This document shows positions 16,476-26,072 of a DNA stretch of 64,000 nt, one piece after another. The position numbers and the translations under genes are program-made. The first letter of the stretch is position 1, and each line of letters starts with the position of its first letter. The stretch is from Alphaproteobacteria bacterium (GTDB lineage Bacteria > Pseudomonadota > Alphaproteobacteria > Micropepsales > Micropepsaceae): assembly GCA_017983635.1 (NCBI GenBank), contig JAGOBA010000012.1:62001-126000 (forward strand). The letters are read 5' to 3'. The notes under the pieces are model-generated. The model was not told the DNA's origin and did not search any database. It saw only the letters and a program-made list of their open reading frames with translations.

Positions 16476-17161
16476 ACATGCACATCGCGACACAGGACCG
16501 TGGTCTTGACGACGCAAGAGTTTCATCAACGCTGAAGAAACTCCACGCGCGCGCAAAGGGCGACCGCTGGATCTTCCTGCGCGCCGCGCCATCGGCGATT
16601 GCGACAACGCTGGCAGGGCGCAACGTTTTCGCTGCGGTCGAACCGCATTTGAAGAACGCTTACATCCCTGTCGATCATGACCAGGGCAAAATGCTCTTCA
16701 TCACCGCAAAAGCGATTCGTGCGCAAACGATCGTCGAGTTCGGAACCTCCTTCGGAATCTCAACGATCTATCTCGGCGCAGCTGCGCGTGCGAACAATGG
16801 TCGCGTCATCGGCACCGAATGCGAACCCGCAAAGGTTAAAGCTGCGCGTGCAAATGTCGCGGACGCAGGTCTCGCCCAATTCGTGGACATTCTTGAAGGC
16901 GATGCGATGAAAACGTTGGCATCGCTCGACGCAACGATCGATTTCTTGCTGCTCGACGGCTGGAAAGACATCTATCTTCCAATGATAAAGATGTTGACGC
17001 CCAAAATGCGCGCAGGCGCGATCGTACTTGCTGACAATATTTTCACTTTCAAAAAAACGCTGCGCCCGTACGTTGCGCACATGCAAGACCGCGCCAACGG
17101 ATTCGAATCCGTTACACTGCCGCTCGGTCACGGAATGGAATACTCGGTCCGCTTGACGTGA
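16472..17161 (+). CDS. SAM-dependent O-methyltransferase-like protein
   Basis: A 229-residue protein from the ATG at 16472, which overlaps the ferredoxin stop. The Rossmann methyltransferase motifs are IVEFGTSFGISTIYLG (motif I), VIGTECEPAKVKAARAN (motif II) and DFLLLDGWKDIYLPMI with GAIVLADNIF (motif IV region). These match the O-methyltransferase family 3/CcoAOMT group, in which LLDG/D and ADN bind metal and a catechol-like substrate. The composition is somewhat AT-richer than its surroundings. Probably part of the TetR-controlled unit; substrate not known. Confidence 0.85.
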   Translation: MNMHIATQDRGLDDARVSSTLKKLHARAKGDRWIFLRAAPSAIATTLAGRNVFAAVEPHLKNAYIPVDHDQGKMLFITAKAIRAQTIVEFGTSFGISTIYLGAAARANNGRVIGTECEPAKVKAARANVADAGLAQFVDILEGDAMKTLASLDATIDFLLLDGWKDIYLPMIKMLTPKMRAGAIVLADNIFTFKKTLRPYVAHMQDRANGFESVTLPLGHGMEYSVRLT

Positions 17162-17267
17162 TCCGAGTCACAGACGCGGTTCCTCTGCGTCATCTATTCC
17201 ATGGACGTTGAATCGGACGATGCTCATCATTACATCCGGGATAGAGCCCGGCTGGAGAGAACCGGCC

Positions 17268-17924
17268 ATGTACAGTCGAAGTTACGTGCCTGCGTTGGGC
17301 GATCATCGCCTTTCGCCTTTCTATGACGCTACGGTCGCGCTGATGACGTGCGAGCGCACGTGGCGTCGCGCCTTCGTTAAGCAAATTGCGCCCGAACCGC
17401 GCGACGTCATTCTCGACGTCGGCTGCGGTACCGGAACGCTCGCAATCCTCTTGAAGCGCGAATGCCCGGGCGCCTCGGTTTACGGTACGGACCCCGACCC
17501 CGATATCCTGTCGCGGGCGGAACTGAAGGCGCGCGACGCCGACGTTCTGGTGCATTTCAGCCAAGGCTACGCGCAGGAAACCGCAGCGGCGGCCTCGGGT
17601 ATTCGTCCGAACAAGATCGTCTCAAGCCTTGTGCTGCATCAGGTGCCGCTCGCAGGTAAGCGCGACGCGATCCTAAGCGCTTTCGCGGGCTTGCGCGCGG
17701 GCGGCGAATTGCACATCGCCGACTACGGCGAACAACGCTCGCCGCTGATGCGTCTTGCCTTCCGCCAAGTGCAATCGATCGATGGCTTCAAAACGACCCA
17801 GCCCAACGCCGATGGCGCGTTGCCCGGCATGATCGAGGAGGCTGGCTTCGTCGACATCGAAGAAACAGTGATCATCCCGACGCCGACGGGCTCGATCTCG
17901 CTCTACCGCGCGCGCCGGCCTTAA
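17268..17924 (+). CDS. Class I SAM-dependent methyltransferase
   Basis: About 218 residues from the ATG at 17268, preferred because GGAGAG sits 9-14 bases before it, whereas the upstream TTG has no site. Motif I is ILDVGCGTGTLAILL, followed by YGTDPDPDILSRA (acidic loop) and SLVLHQVP (post-II motif). This is the UbiE/COQ5-like Methyltransf_11/25 group. It follows the O-methyltransferase after about 106 bases and may or may not belong to the TetR unit. Its end overlaps the convergent YiiX-like gene by four bases. Confidence 0.88.
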   Translation: MYSRSYVPALGDHRLSPFYDATVALMTCERTWRRAFVKQIAPEPRDVILDVGCGTGTLAILLKRECPGASVYGTDPDPDILSRAELKARDADVLVHFSQGYAQETAAAASGIRPNKIVSSLVLHQVPLAGKRDAILSAFAGLRAGGELHIADYGEQRSPLMRLAFRQVQSIDGFKTTQPNADGALPGMIEEAGFVDIEETVIIPTPTGSISLYRARRP

Positions 17925-18649
17925 GGCGCCGGCGGCGCCTCTTTCGGCCGCGAGAAGGCAAAGCTCAGCTCCCTCGCCTTCGTCTCATAGATTTTGGTGA
18001 CATGCGCGTCGGCGACGATGCTCGCCGGCGTGATCACCTCTTGCTTGACCACCACTGTCCAGCACTGCTCGGCGTCGAGGTTGCGTCGCGAACAATCCTC
18101 GTTCGACGCCCAGACGCGCGAGAACTGCGAGCGCACCATTGCCAAGTCACTCGTGACCTTGCCGAGCTTCTGAACTCGGCCGAGATCGAACCCGACGTCG
18201 CTATAGGCGAGCCGCACAAGTTCGCTCGAATAGAGCGCATCCCAACTGCGCCGCAAGAACATGTCGTTAGGCTTGCCCAGCTGGCGCCGTGCCGCCGCGA
18301 CCACCTTCGCCCGTTGTTCGTCGTTCAATGCCGCAACGCGATAGACGGAGAACATGCCGTCCTTGCCGCGCTTCAGGAACGAGCTGAGCGGCGTAACCGT
18401 AACCTTGTCGGCCGCTTCGATGACCACCGGCCCCTCGGTGCCAACCTCGACAATGCCGATATGCGTCATCCCACTGCCGTCGGCGGCGAACACCGGCAAG
18501 GTATCGCCGACCTTCGCGTTCTGCACGACCAAGTCGCCACTCTTCCACTCGACCGGGTCACGCACGGTTGTCGCATACGAAATCAGATACGCAGCAAGCA
18601 CGATGGCAAACAACGCGCTGCCCAACGTAATCGCGACCCACTGCTTCAT
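17921..18649 (-). CDS. YiiX/YebB-like NlpC/P60-related protein lacking the usual Cys
   Basis: A 242-residue protein with an N-terminal membrane anchor (residues 5-27) and a permuted papain-like domain. GDLVVQ, then GMTHIGIVEV (His motif) and VVIEA precede ALYSSELVRLAY. In the YiiX family this last motif normally reads YCSELV with the catalytic Cys; here Ser (codon TCG) occupies that position. Either activity is lost or a Ser nucleophile is used. The C-terminal 80 residues are extended. It lies 80 bases downstream of a methyltransferase on the same strand. Confidence 0.75.
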   Translation of the reverse strand: MKQWVAITLGSALFAIVLAAYLISYATTVRDPVEWKSGDLVVQNAKVGDTLPVFAADGSGMTHIGIVEVGTEGPVVIEAADKVTVTPLSSFLKRGKDGMFSVYRVAALNDEQRAKVVAAARRQLGKPNDMFLRRSWDALYSSELVRLAYSDVGFDLGRVQKLGKVTSDLAMVRSQFSRVWASNEDCSRRNLDAEQCWTVVVKQEVITPASIVADAHVTKIYETKARELSFAFSRPKEAPPAP

Positions 18650-18729
18650 GGCACAAAACCCCCGTAACGCGGGATCAACCTCGCACGCACGGCGTAAAGG
18701 CCCGGGTAAGGAGTACGCTTAACGAAAGC

Positions 18730-19344
18730 CTACTTGGCGCTGCCCCAATAGTTGAAACCGGCAAACCGCGGCGTCGCCGGCAGGTACATCGTCTCCATTT
18801 TCTCGATCTCAAACCCGCCCTCGCGGATCAGATCGGGAATAGGCCGCCCCACATGGCAACCGCCGCCGATCACTTTCCAGATCGGCGTGATCCGCTCCTG
18901 CCACTTCTGGACGCTCAGATCGGGCGCCTTGCCGTGCTCGCAGAAGATCAGCCGCCCGCCCGGCTTCAACACCCGCCGCATGCCCTTCAGCGCGCGAACG
19001 ACCTCCGGAATCGTACACAGCGTATAGGTCACGAGAACCGTATCCGCCGCCTTGTCCGGCAACGGAATCTCCTCAGCCTTCAGGTCCAGAAACTCGAGAC
19101 TGAACTTGATGTCCTTGGCCCGCTTCAGCGCTCGCTCGCGCATCTCAGCCGACGGCTCAAGCCCCCAAACGTGGCTCACCTTTGCGGGGTTGTAGTGCGC
19201 AAGATTCTGCCCCGCACCGATCCCAATCTCAAGCACGCGGCCTTCGGCCAACGGCACGACCTTCTTACGCTGATAGGTGATCGGCTTGGCGCTCATCGCC
19301 GTGTCGAGCAGCCACGGCAGAATGCGGCGTTCGTAAAAACCCAT
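18730..19344 (-). CDS. Class I SAM-dependent methyltransferase (phospholipid methyltransferase-like)
   Basis: 204 residues from the ATG at 19344 (MGFYERRILPWLLD); longer frames upstream cross a terminator and look non-coding. Motif I is VLEIGIGAGQNLAHY, followed by WGLEPSAEM and VLVTYTLCTIPEV. The GxGxGxN pattern and the C-terminal GGCHVGRPIPDLI match small bacterial methyltransferases of the METTL7/PmtA-like group. Monocistronic or upstream of the YiiX-like gene. Substrate not determined. Confidence 0.85.
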   Translation of the reverse strand: MGFYERRILPWLLDTAMSAKPITYQRKKVVPLAEGRVLEIGIGAGQNLAHYNPAKVSHVWGLEPSAEMRERALKRAKDIKFSLEFLDLKAEEIPLPDKAADTVLVTYTLCTIPEVVRALKGMRRVLKPGGRLIFCEHGKAPDLSVQKWQERITPIWKVIGGGCHVGRPIPDLIREGGFEIEKMETMYLPATPRFAGFNYWGSAK

Positions 19345-19378
19345 GTGATGGCCTCGTTTCGCTTCGCCATCACATAGC

Positions 19379-19416
19379 ACAAAAAAGAAGCCGCTGACGG
19401 ACGACCCACCAGCGGC
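19379..19416 (-). terminator. Rho-independent terminator after the EAL gene
   Basis: A 7-bp perfect stem (19390-19396 GCCGCTG with 19410-19416 CAGCGGC) is followed on the minus strand by TTC and a run of six T (A run at 19381-19386). It lies 32 bases after the EAL-domain gene stop and before the methyltransferase start, so it separates the two units. Confidence 0.85.
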
Positions 19417-19447
19417 ATCAAGTCTTCCCGGAGACAACACCCCGCTG

Positions 19448-20671
19448 CTAGAAAACACCGTCCTGCGCCGCAGCCTTCCGAAGTGAAGGCCTCGCCTCGC
19501 CGGGCTTCGCCGTACGCCGTTGGACCAATCCTTCCATCGGCGGACACGGCTCAAGCGGCGGCCCAAAACCCTGACGCTTAGGTGCCCCTGGCACCGGCGG
19601 CGGTGGCGGAGCGGCCACTTCCTCATCCTCAAGAATGTCCTCAAGATCCGAAGCATCCATCACAGGCAACATCGGCGTCGCCTTCTCGACCGGCTTCGCC
19701 TGCAGCATCGGCGCAGCTGCGCGTTTTGCCCGCACCGCTTCAAGCGCCTTCTGCATATCTTCCTTGCTGACCGGATTGGTCAGGGGAGCCGCCGCAGCCT
19801 GCGGCTCGTGCTTTACAACAAGCGCTGGCGCCGCCACCTTTGGCTGAGGCGGCGCAATCGTAGCGCGCTCCATCGACACTCTTCCGCGCGCCCACTGACC
19901 GTCCCACGCCAGCAACTCATCCAGCGTCAACGGCTTTTGAATCCAAATGCCTTGTGCCGCTGTAAAGCCCACGTCCGCGAGCCCCGCCATCGTCGCCTCG
20001 TCTTCGGCGCCGACCGCCACGGCTTCAAGGTTGTACTGATGGGCAAAGCGCAGCCGCGCCGCGATCGCACCTTTGCCCTTTATTCCCAACCGTTGCGCCA
20101 ATCGAATGCTCGCCGGCCCGCCGACTTTGATCGACGTAAACGGCATGGGCACAAACTGCGAAAGATCGACCGGCACGATGCCGCCGCCGTCCAGCGCCAC
20201 ATGAACGCCGACCGCGCGCACGGCCAACAACGCCTCGCAAAGCTGCTCCGGTTCCTGCGCCACCGCGCGTTCCGGCAGCTCGACGATCACATGACGCGGC
20301 TCAAGCCCGTACTCGCGAATGAGCTGTTCCAGCGCCTCCGCAAACCCCGGCGAGGTCACCGTACCGGGCGCGACGTTCACCGACACTGACCAGTCCTTGC
20401 CCGCGTCCTTCCAGCGCTTTGCCGCCTCAAGTGCCGCGCGGAAGACGAGCCCCGTCAGGTCCGCCATCCGCCCCTGTGACTCTACGAAATCGAGGAACAG
20501 CCCCGGCGGCAACAGCCCGAACTGCGGGTGCTGCCAACGGATGAAGACCTCCGCGCCGGTCATGCGCTCATTGGCCAAATCGACCTTGGGCTGGAACACG
20601 ACGCGGAATTCGTTGCGTTCGAAGGCCTGATCGATGTCAGATGGGGCAAGCCGGAAGGACCTGTCGCTCAT
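19448..20671 (-). CDS. Degenerate EAL-domain protein, probably c-di-GMP-inactive
   Basis: A 407-residue protein. Residues 10-250 are an EAL fold: VVFQPKVDL, AEVFIRW (in place of EALLRW), SVNVAP, VELPE, LDGGGI (in place of DDFGTG), SIKVGG (in place of KID) and AVGAED (in place of AEGVE). The motif Glu and the Asn of SVN remain, but the second Asp of DDFG, the Asp of KID and the Glu of EGVE are lost. Phosphodiesterase activity is therefore unlikely. Residues 260-407 are a low-complexity Pro/Ala/Glu tail. It may bind c-di-GMP or protein partners. It diverges from the Nudix gene. Confidence 0.85.
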   Translation of the reverse strand: MSDRSFRLAPSDIDQAFERNEFRVVFQPKVDLANERMTGAEVFIRWQHPQFGLLPPGLFLDFVESQGRMADLTGLVFRAALEAAKRWKDAGKDWSVSVNVAPGTVTSPGFAEALEQLIREYGLEPRHVIVELPERAVAQEPEQLCEALLAVRAVGVHVALDGGGIVPVDLSQFVPMPFTSIKVGGPASIRLAQRLGIKGKGAIAARLRFAHQYNLEAVAVGAEDEATMAGLADVGFTAAQGIWIQKPLTLDELLAWDGQWARGRVSMERATIAPPQPKVAAPALVVKHEPQAAAAPLTNPVSKEDMQKALEAVRAKRAAAPMLQAKPVEKATPMLPVMDASDLEDILEDEEVAAPPPPPVPGAPKRQGFGPPLEPCPPMEGLVQRRTAKPGEARPSLRKAAAQDGVF

Positions 20672-20787
20672 ATCTCAAAACCTCTGTCATTCTGTCCGTC
20701 CGGTTTAACCCACGACTCTTTAAGGCAGCCTCCAGCGCGGCCGTCGCATTTGAATTTCTAAGGTTTGAAACAAAGCTGAGAGCATCG

Positions 20788-21576
20788 ATGTCGGAAACCA
20801 AAAAAATCGCAGCCCCGCTTGCTTCCGCGACCATTCTGCTGCTGCGCGACGGCGCACATGGTTTGGAAGTGTTCATGGTAAAGCGTCATCACCAGATCGA
20901 TTTCGCCTCCGGCGCGTTGGTCTTCCCCGGCGGCAAGGTCGACGAGCATGACCGCGATCCGGCGCTGCGTAACCATAGCGACGGCGCGCAGAATCTAGAT
21001 GATTTGCGCCTAAGCCTCGCCGCCTGCGCGATCCGTGAAGGCTTTGAGGAATCGGGCATTCTCCTGGCTCGCAAACCCGGCACCTCCGCCTACATCGACG
21101 CCGCAGCAGCGACGGCACTTAGCCCCTGGCGTCCCAAACTGAACGCCAGCGAAGTCGGCCTCACGGAGTTCCTCACCAAGGAAAACCTTCGCCTCGCTTG
21201 CGACACGCTCGTGCCGTTCGCGCATTGGGTCACGCCAGTGTTCATGCCCAAGCGCTTCGACACCTACTTCTATGTCGCCGAAACCCCGGTCGGCCAACTT
21301 GGCCGCCACGACGGCTCGGAGTCAGTGGACTCGGTTTGGGTCAACCCTCTCGAAGCGATCGAGGACCAACGCTGGACGATCATCTTCCCCACCAAGATGA
21401 ACCTCCTGAAACTCGGCAAGGCCAAGACCGCCGCGGAAGCGATGGCGATCGCCAAGGCAACGCCCGTCGTCACCGTCGAACCAAAGGTGGTCAAACGCGA
21501 CGACGGCCAATTCCTCACCATCCCCGAAGAAGCGGGCTACGGCAAAATCGAGGAACCGATGAGTTCTGTGCGTTAG
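20788..21576 (+). CDS. Nudix hydrolase (NUDT19-like, with insertion in the Nudix box)
   Basis: 262 residues from the ATG at 20788; the longer frame would overlap the divergent EAL gene. SGALVFPGGKVDEHD opens the Nudix box, and IREGFEESGILL supplies the REUxEExGU metal-binding core about 40 residues later. The box therefore carries an insertion, as in CoA-diphosphatase/NUDT19 relatives. Substrate may be a CoA derivative or other nucleotide diphosphate, which is inference. The next gene begins 37 bases later on the same strand. Confidence 0.87.
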   Translation: MSETKKIAAPLASATILLLRDGAHGLEVFMVKRHHQIDFASGALVFPGGKVDEHDRDPALRNHSDGAQNLDDLRLSLAACAIREGFEESGILLARKPGTSAYIDAAAATALSPWRPKLNASEVGLTEFLTKENLRLACDTLVPFAHWVTPVFMPKRFDTYFYVAETPVGQLGRHDGSESVDSVWVNPLEAIEDQRWTIIFPTKMNLLKLGKAKTAAEAMAIAKATPVVTVEPKVVKRDDGQFLTIPEEAGYGKIEEPMSSVR

Positions 21577-21613
21577 GGGTTGTTGGCGAAAGCGGCCGAG
21601 CAGAGGTTGTAAA

Positions 21614-22612
21614 ATGCCCGACTCAAAACAAAAGGTCGCCGACCTTTACGAACACCTTCTCGGTCGGAGGCCGGGACAAAAGGAGCTCGCGGAATGGACC
21701 AGCGCCCTGCAAGAGTCGGGGTTCGAGTCGCTATTCTATCGCTTTATCGCTTCACCCGAATATGCAAGGCGTCGGCGCGTAAGCTCTCTATTTCCCGCCG
21801 GCCATTTTCATTCCGCCGTAGTCGATCCCGACATCGTGAGGGAGTATGTCGAGTGGTCGGCGAGCCAACCAATTGCGGCGATTGACCTTCCGATCGACGC
21901 GATGACAACGTTCTACGCGAGGCATCTCAACTTGCTTCGCTCGACGACATTCTCGGCGGGCCCCGGTTTAGCCCAACGCTACTATATGGACGGCTCGCCA
22001 TTCCCCTACGGAGACGCACTCGTGCTCCGCGCGATGCTCGTCGAGCACCGGCCGCGAAACATCATCGAGATTGGCTCGGGCTTTTCAACCGCAGCTATGC
22101 TCGATGCCGCCGACGAGTTCAACCTGGACTTCCGAATCACCTGCATCGAGCCTTACCCGGATCGCCTCAATGCGTTGCTGCGACCGCAAGATCGAGATCG
22201 CATCTCGATCATCGAGACCGATTTGCAAAAGGTTCCGCTAGACGTCTTTGGCGCGATGGGTCCAGGCGACATTGTCTTCATCGACTCCACGCATGTAATG
22301 AAGACCGGCAGCGACGTTCACTACGAACTGTTCCACATCCTGCCGGCACTTCGGCAGGGCACGATAGTCCACATTCACGACATCCACGCGCCGTTCGAAT
22401 ACCCACCAAAGTGGATCTACGAAGACAACTACTCCTGGAACGAGATCTACGCCGTAAGGGCGTTTCTCATGTACAACCACCGCTTTCGGGTCGTTTGCTG
22501 GAACTCACTGTTTGTCCAGAAGCGCAAAGATTGGCTTCTGAAGTACTTTCCGGAGATGCTCAGTCGAAATCCTGGAGGCTCCATCTGGTTAGAGGTCGGC
22601 GGCCAAGAATGA
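21614..22612 (+). CDS. Methyltransferase with N-terminal DUF4214-like domain
   Basis: A 332-residue protein. Residues 6-50 (VADLYEHLLGRRPGQKELAEW, then FIASPEYARRR) match the DUF4214 helical repeat found in surface and glycan-related proteins. Residues 130-320 form a Methyltransf_24 domain with NIIEIGSGFSTAAMLDAADE (motif I), ITCIEPYPDRLNAL and DIVFIDSTHVMKTGSD. The base composition is lower in GC than the neighbours, suggesting transfer. DUF4214 with a methyltransferase is usual in O-antigen or glycan loci, but none is adjacent here. Confidence 0.8.
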   Translation: MPDSKQKVADLYEHLLGRRPGQKELAEWTSALQESGFESLFYRFIASPEYARRRRVSSLFPAGHFHSAVVDPDIVREYVEWSASQPIAAIDLPIDAMTTFYARHLNLLRSTTFSAGPGLAQRYYMDGSPFPYGDALVLRAMLVEHRPRNIIEIGSGFSTAAMLDAADEFNLDFRITCIEPYPDRLNALLRPQDRDRISIIETDLQKVPLDVFGAMGPGDIVFIDSTHVMKTGSDVHYELFHILPALRQGTIVHIHDIHAPFEYPPKWIYEDNYSWNEIYAVRAFLMYNHRFRVVCWNSLFVQKRKDWLLKYFPEMLSRNPGGSIWLEVGGQE

Positions 22613-22646
22613 ACCACACTCGCGTGATGACCAACCCAAGCGCTAG

Positions 22647-23414
22647 CTAACCCGTGACGAACTGCTCGGCCAAGATGCGTTCCTGCAGCGAACGGTCGGG
22701 ATCGAACAGGATCGAGACCGACACGCTCGCATCCTCCGCGACCGAAACCTCCGTCACCTCGCGGACTTCCGTGTGGTCGGCAACCGCGCTGACCGGCCGC
22801 TTGTCGGTCTCCAAAATCTCGAACAGCACTTTCGCCGAACGCGGCAGCAACGCCCCGCGCCACCGCCGTGGCCTGAACGCACTGATCGGCGTCAGTGCCA
22901 GCAAATCCGCATCGATCGGCAAGATCGGTCCGTTGACGGAAAGATTGTATGCCGTCGATCCCGCCGGCGTGGACAGCAAAATCCCGTCGCAGATCAACTC
23001 TTCCAACCGCACGATGCCGTCGATCGAAATCCGCAGCTTCGCCGCCTGCCGCGTCTCGCGCAGCATCGACACTTCGTTGAACGCCAGCGCCGTCTGCGTC
23101 TTACCGCCTGCTGTTTTCACCTTCATACGCAGCGGCCGGATCGCCTGCGCCTCGGTGATGTCGAGCCGGTCCATCAGATGATTGGGCGAATAGTCGTTCA
23201 TCAAGAACCCGACCGAACCGCAATTCATCCCAAAGATCGGCAAGCCGCGTTTATGATGCTTGTGCACGGTTTGCAGCATGAGTCCGTCGCCGCCGAGTGC
23301 CACAATCACGTCAGCGTCGGCCTTCGCATTGCCATAGCGCTTCGTCAGCTCGCGCAATGCGGCCTGCGCCTCCGGCGCATTCGAAGCAAAGAAAGCTGGT
23401 TTGGAAAAGCGCAT
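22647..23414 (-). CDS. nadK: NAD kinase
   Basis: A 255-residue enzyme that phosphorylates NAD to NADP. Motifs: [16 protein letters not shown] (GGDG, ATP/NAD site), [27 protein letters not shown] (NE motif) and [16 protein letters not shown]. The length is normal for a proteobacterial NAD kinase. The start overlaps the moaA stop codon by one base (ATGA), so the two are a translationally coupled operon. Confidence 0.96.
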   Translation of the reverse strand: MRFSKPAFFASNAPEAQAALRELTKRYGNAKADADVIVALGGDGLMLQTVHKHHKRGLPIFGMNCGSVGFLMNDYSPNHLMDRLDITEAQAIRPLRMKVKTAGGKTQTALAFNEVSMLRETRQAAKLRISIDGIVRLEELICDGILLSTPAGSTAYNLSVNGPILPIDADLLALTPISAFRPRRWRGALLPRSAKVLFEILETDKRPVSAVADHTEVREVTEVSVAEDASVSVSILFDPDRSLQERILAEQFVTG

Positions 23415-24424
23415 CAGCCGCCGGTCACCGACATGTGCCGCACCATGGCCGGTGTTTTCCGCCGCCGGTCGATCACAAAGTCATGTCCCTTGGGCTTCCG
23501 CGCGATCGCCTCATCGATCGCTGTATGCAACAGCGCATCGTCCGCACTCGCCCGCAGCGGCGCGCGCAAGTCGGCGGCATCGTCCTGCCCCAAGCACATA
23601 AAAAGCGTCCCCGTGCACGTCAGCCGCACCCGGTTGCAACTCTCGCAAAAATTATGCGTCAGCGGCGTGATGAACCCAAGCCGCCCGCCGGTCTCCGCCA
23701 CGCGCACATAGCGCGCCGGCCCGCCGGTCCGGTAGTCGCTCTCGTCCAGTGTGAACTTCTGCGCCAACCTCGACCGCACCATCGACAGCGGCAGATACTG
23801 ATCCGTCCGGTCCGCGTCGACCTCGCCCATCGGCATCGTCTCGATCAGCGTGAAGTCCATGCCTTTGCCGTGCGCCCAGGTCATGAGCGTCTCGATCTCG
23901 TCCTCATTGATCCCGCGCAGCGCCACCGCATTGATCTTGACCTTGAGCCCGGCACCGAGCGCCGCCTCGATCCCTTCCAGCACTTGCTCGATCCGCCCCC
24001 AGCGCGTGATGTCGCGAAACCGCGCCGCATCCAGCGTGTCGAGCGAAACGTTGACCCGCCTCACCCCGGCCGCCTTGAGCTCATCCGCGAACTTCGCGAG
24101 CTGGCTCCCGTTCGTGGTCAGCGTCAGCTCGTCCAAAGCGCCGCTCTTCAGGTGCCGCGAGAGCCCATGCACCAGGCTCATCACATTCCGCCGAACCAAG
24201 GGCTCCCCGCCCGTCAGCCGGAGCTTACGAACGCCCTTCGCCACGAAGGCCGAGCACAGCCGCTCCAACTCCTCCAGCGTCAACAGCTCCGCCTTCGGCA
24301 GGAACGTCATGTCTTCCGCCATGCAATACGTGCAACGGAAGTCGCAACGGTCCGTCACGGAGACGCGCAAATAGCTGATCGTGCGGCCAAAGGGGTCGAG
24401 CATGAGGGGCAACTTAGCAGCCAT
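23414..24424 (-). CDS. moaA: GTP 3',8-cyclase MoaA (molybdenum cofactor biosynthesis)
   Basis: About 336 residues from the ATG at 24424 ([15 protein letters not shown]); another ATG seven codons further in (24403, MLDPFGR) is also plausible. It is a radical SAM enzyme: CDFRCTYC is the CxxxCxxC cluster in the N-terminal half. The C-terminal [18 protein letters not shown] supplies the second 4Fe-4S site. The protein ends in Gly-Gly, which is needed for MoaA function. It makes cyclic pyranopterin precursor with MoaC. A CoxL-like molybdoenzyme is encoded 2.5 kb away. It forms an operon with nadK. Confidence 0.95.
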   Translation of the reverse strand: MAAKLPLMLDPFGRTISYLRVSVTDRCDFRCTYCMAEDMTFLPKAELLTLEELERLCSAFVAKGVRKLRLTGGEPLVRRNVMSLVHGLSRHLKSGALDELTLTTNGSQLAKFADELKAAGVRRVNVSLDTLDAARFRDITRWGRIEQVLEGIEAALGAGLKVKINAVALRGINEDEIETLMTWAHGKGMDFTLIETMPMGEVDADRTDQYLPLSMVRSRLAQKFTLDESDYRTGGPARYVRVAETGGRLGFITPLTHNFCESCNRVRLTCTGTLFMCLGQDDAADLRAPLRASADDALLHTAIDEAIARKPKGHDFVIDRRRKTPAMVRHMSVTGG

Positions 24425-24512
24425 AGCCCGCGCGTCCAGGGGGCCCATCGCTTCCGCTCGAAATCGTGGCTAACATCGCGTGCCGAGACACCCTTCCGCT
24501 AGAGCCCCGCCA

Positions 24513-26012
24513 ATGACCACCAAGGCCCGTAAAATCCTCTCGATCGATCAAGGCACCACATCGAGCCGCGCGATCCTCTTCGACACGCGCGGCACGCCGC
24601 TCAAGGTCGCGCAGGCCGAGCATCAGCAATTCTATCCCCAGGATGGTTGGGTCGAACACGACGCCGAAGAAATCTGGCAAGCGACTTTGAAGGTCACCCG
24701 CGAAGCCGTTACCGGCAGCGCAAGCGACGTCGCCGCGATCGGCATCACGAACCAGCGCGAGACGACGGTCCTCTGGGATCGCAAGACCGGCAAAGCGATC
24801 AGCCGCGCGATCGTCTGGCAGGACCGCCGTACCGCCGCCGCCTGCGCCCGCCTGAAGGACGAAGGCAAGGAACGCACGATCACCGCCAAGACCGGCTTGC
24901 TGCTGGACCCCTATTTCTCGGGCACCAAACTCGCTTGGCTCCTGGACAACGTGCCCGGCGCCAGAGCGCGCGCCGAAAAAGGCGAACTCGCCTTCGGCAC
25001 CATCGATAGCTGGCTCGTCTATCGCCTGACCGGCGGCAAGGTCCACGCGACGGATGCCACGAACGCGTCGCGCACCTTGCTCTACGACATCGTCCAAGGC
25101 CGTTGGGACGGCGAGATCTTGGACTGGCTCAAGATCCCCGAAGCCGTACTCCCGACCGTGCACGACTCCGCCGCCGACTACGGCACCACCGACGAAGCAT
25201 TGTTCGGCGCCGCGATCCCGATCCGCGGCATCGCCGGCGACCAACAAGCCGCAACCGTCGGTCAAGCCTGCCTGAAGCAAGGCCTGATGAAGTCGACCTA
25301 CGGCACCGGCTGCTTCGCGCTCGTCAACACCGGCCCGACGATGGCGCCGTCTCAGAACCGTCTGCTCGCCACCATCGCCTACGCGACCGGCGGCAAGCGC
25401 ACCTACGCACTCGAAGGCTCCATCTTCATGGCCGGCGCCACCATCCAATGGCTGCGCGACGGTCTGAAGCTGTTCAAGAAGTCCGCCGACAGCGCTGAGG
25501 TAGCCACGACCGCCGACAAGCGCTCGCGCGTCTACATGGTGCCCGCCTTTGTCGGCCTCGGCGCACCTTATTGGGACGCGGACGCACGCGGCGCGATCGT
25601 CGGTCTCACCCGCGACAGCGGTGTCGCCGAGATTGCGAAAGCCGGGCTCGAGAGCGTCTGCTACCAAACCCGCGACCTCCTCGAAGCGATGGCCGACGAT
25701 ATGAAGGCCGCAGGTGTGGGCTCCCCCGCTGCGTTGCGGGTCGACGGCGGCATGGTCGTCAATGACGTTTTCTGCCAGTGGCTCGCTGACCTCACCGGCC
25801 GCCCGATCGAGCGCCCCGAAGTTGTGGAAACCACCGCCCTCGGCGCCGCCTACCTCGCCGGCCTCGGCGCCGGCATCTATTCGTCCCTGGACGAAGTCGC
25901 CGCCAGCTGGCGCTGCGAACGCCGCTTCGAGCCCAAAATCAGCCCCGACGAACGCGACGCCAAATACGCCGGCTGGAAAGAGGCCGTGGGGCGCGTTTTG
26001 AACCACCGCTAG
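24513..26012 (+). CDS. glpK: Glycerol kinase
   Basis: 499 residues from the ATG at 24513. A FGGY-family kinase converting glycerol to sn-glycerol 3-phosphate in the cytoplasm. Motifs: [17 protein letters not shown] (phosphate 1), [46 protein letters not shown] (phosphate 2 region) and [11 protein letters not shown] near the C-terminus. The length and order are typical of GlpK. Neither glpF nor glpD is adjacent; a class II aldolase gene follows on the same strand. Confidence 0.96.
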   Translation: MTTKARKILSIDQGTTSSRAILFDTRGTPLKVAQAEHQQFYPQDGWVEHDAEEIWQATLKVTREAVTGSASDVAAIGITNQRETTVLWDRKTGKAISRAIVWQDRRTAAACARLKDEGKERTITAKTGLLLDPYFSGTKLAWLLDNVPGARARAEKGELAFGTIDSWLVYRLTGGKVHATDATNASRTLLYDIVQGRWDGEILDWLKIPEAVLPTVHDSAADYGTTDEALFGAAIPIRGIAGDQQAATVGQACLKQGLMKSTYGTGCFALVNTGPTMAPSQNRLLATIAYATGGKRTYALEGSIFMAGATIQWLRDGLKLFKKSADSAEVATTADKRSRVYMVPAFVGLGAPYWDADARGAIVGLTRDSGVAEIAKAGLESVCYQTRDLLEAMADDMKAAGVGSPAALRVDGGMVVNDVFCQWLADLTGRPIERPEVVETTALGAAYLAGLGAGIYSSLDEVAASWRCERRFEPKISPDERDAKYAGWKEAVGRVLNHR

Positions 26013-26072
26013 ATTTGACAGCCGACAACCCCAGGGGCCACTCTTAGCCCACACCTGCATTGGAGACTGCCC

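Noticed and set aside
16173-17924. Ferredoxin and two methyltransferases as a natural-product cluster
   Set aside because: No core biosynthetic enzyme (synthase, NRPS, PKS or terpene cyclase) is nearby.
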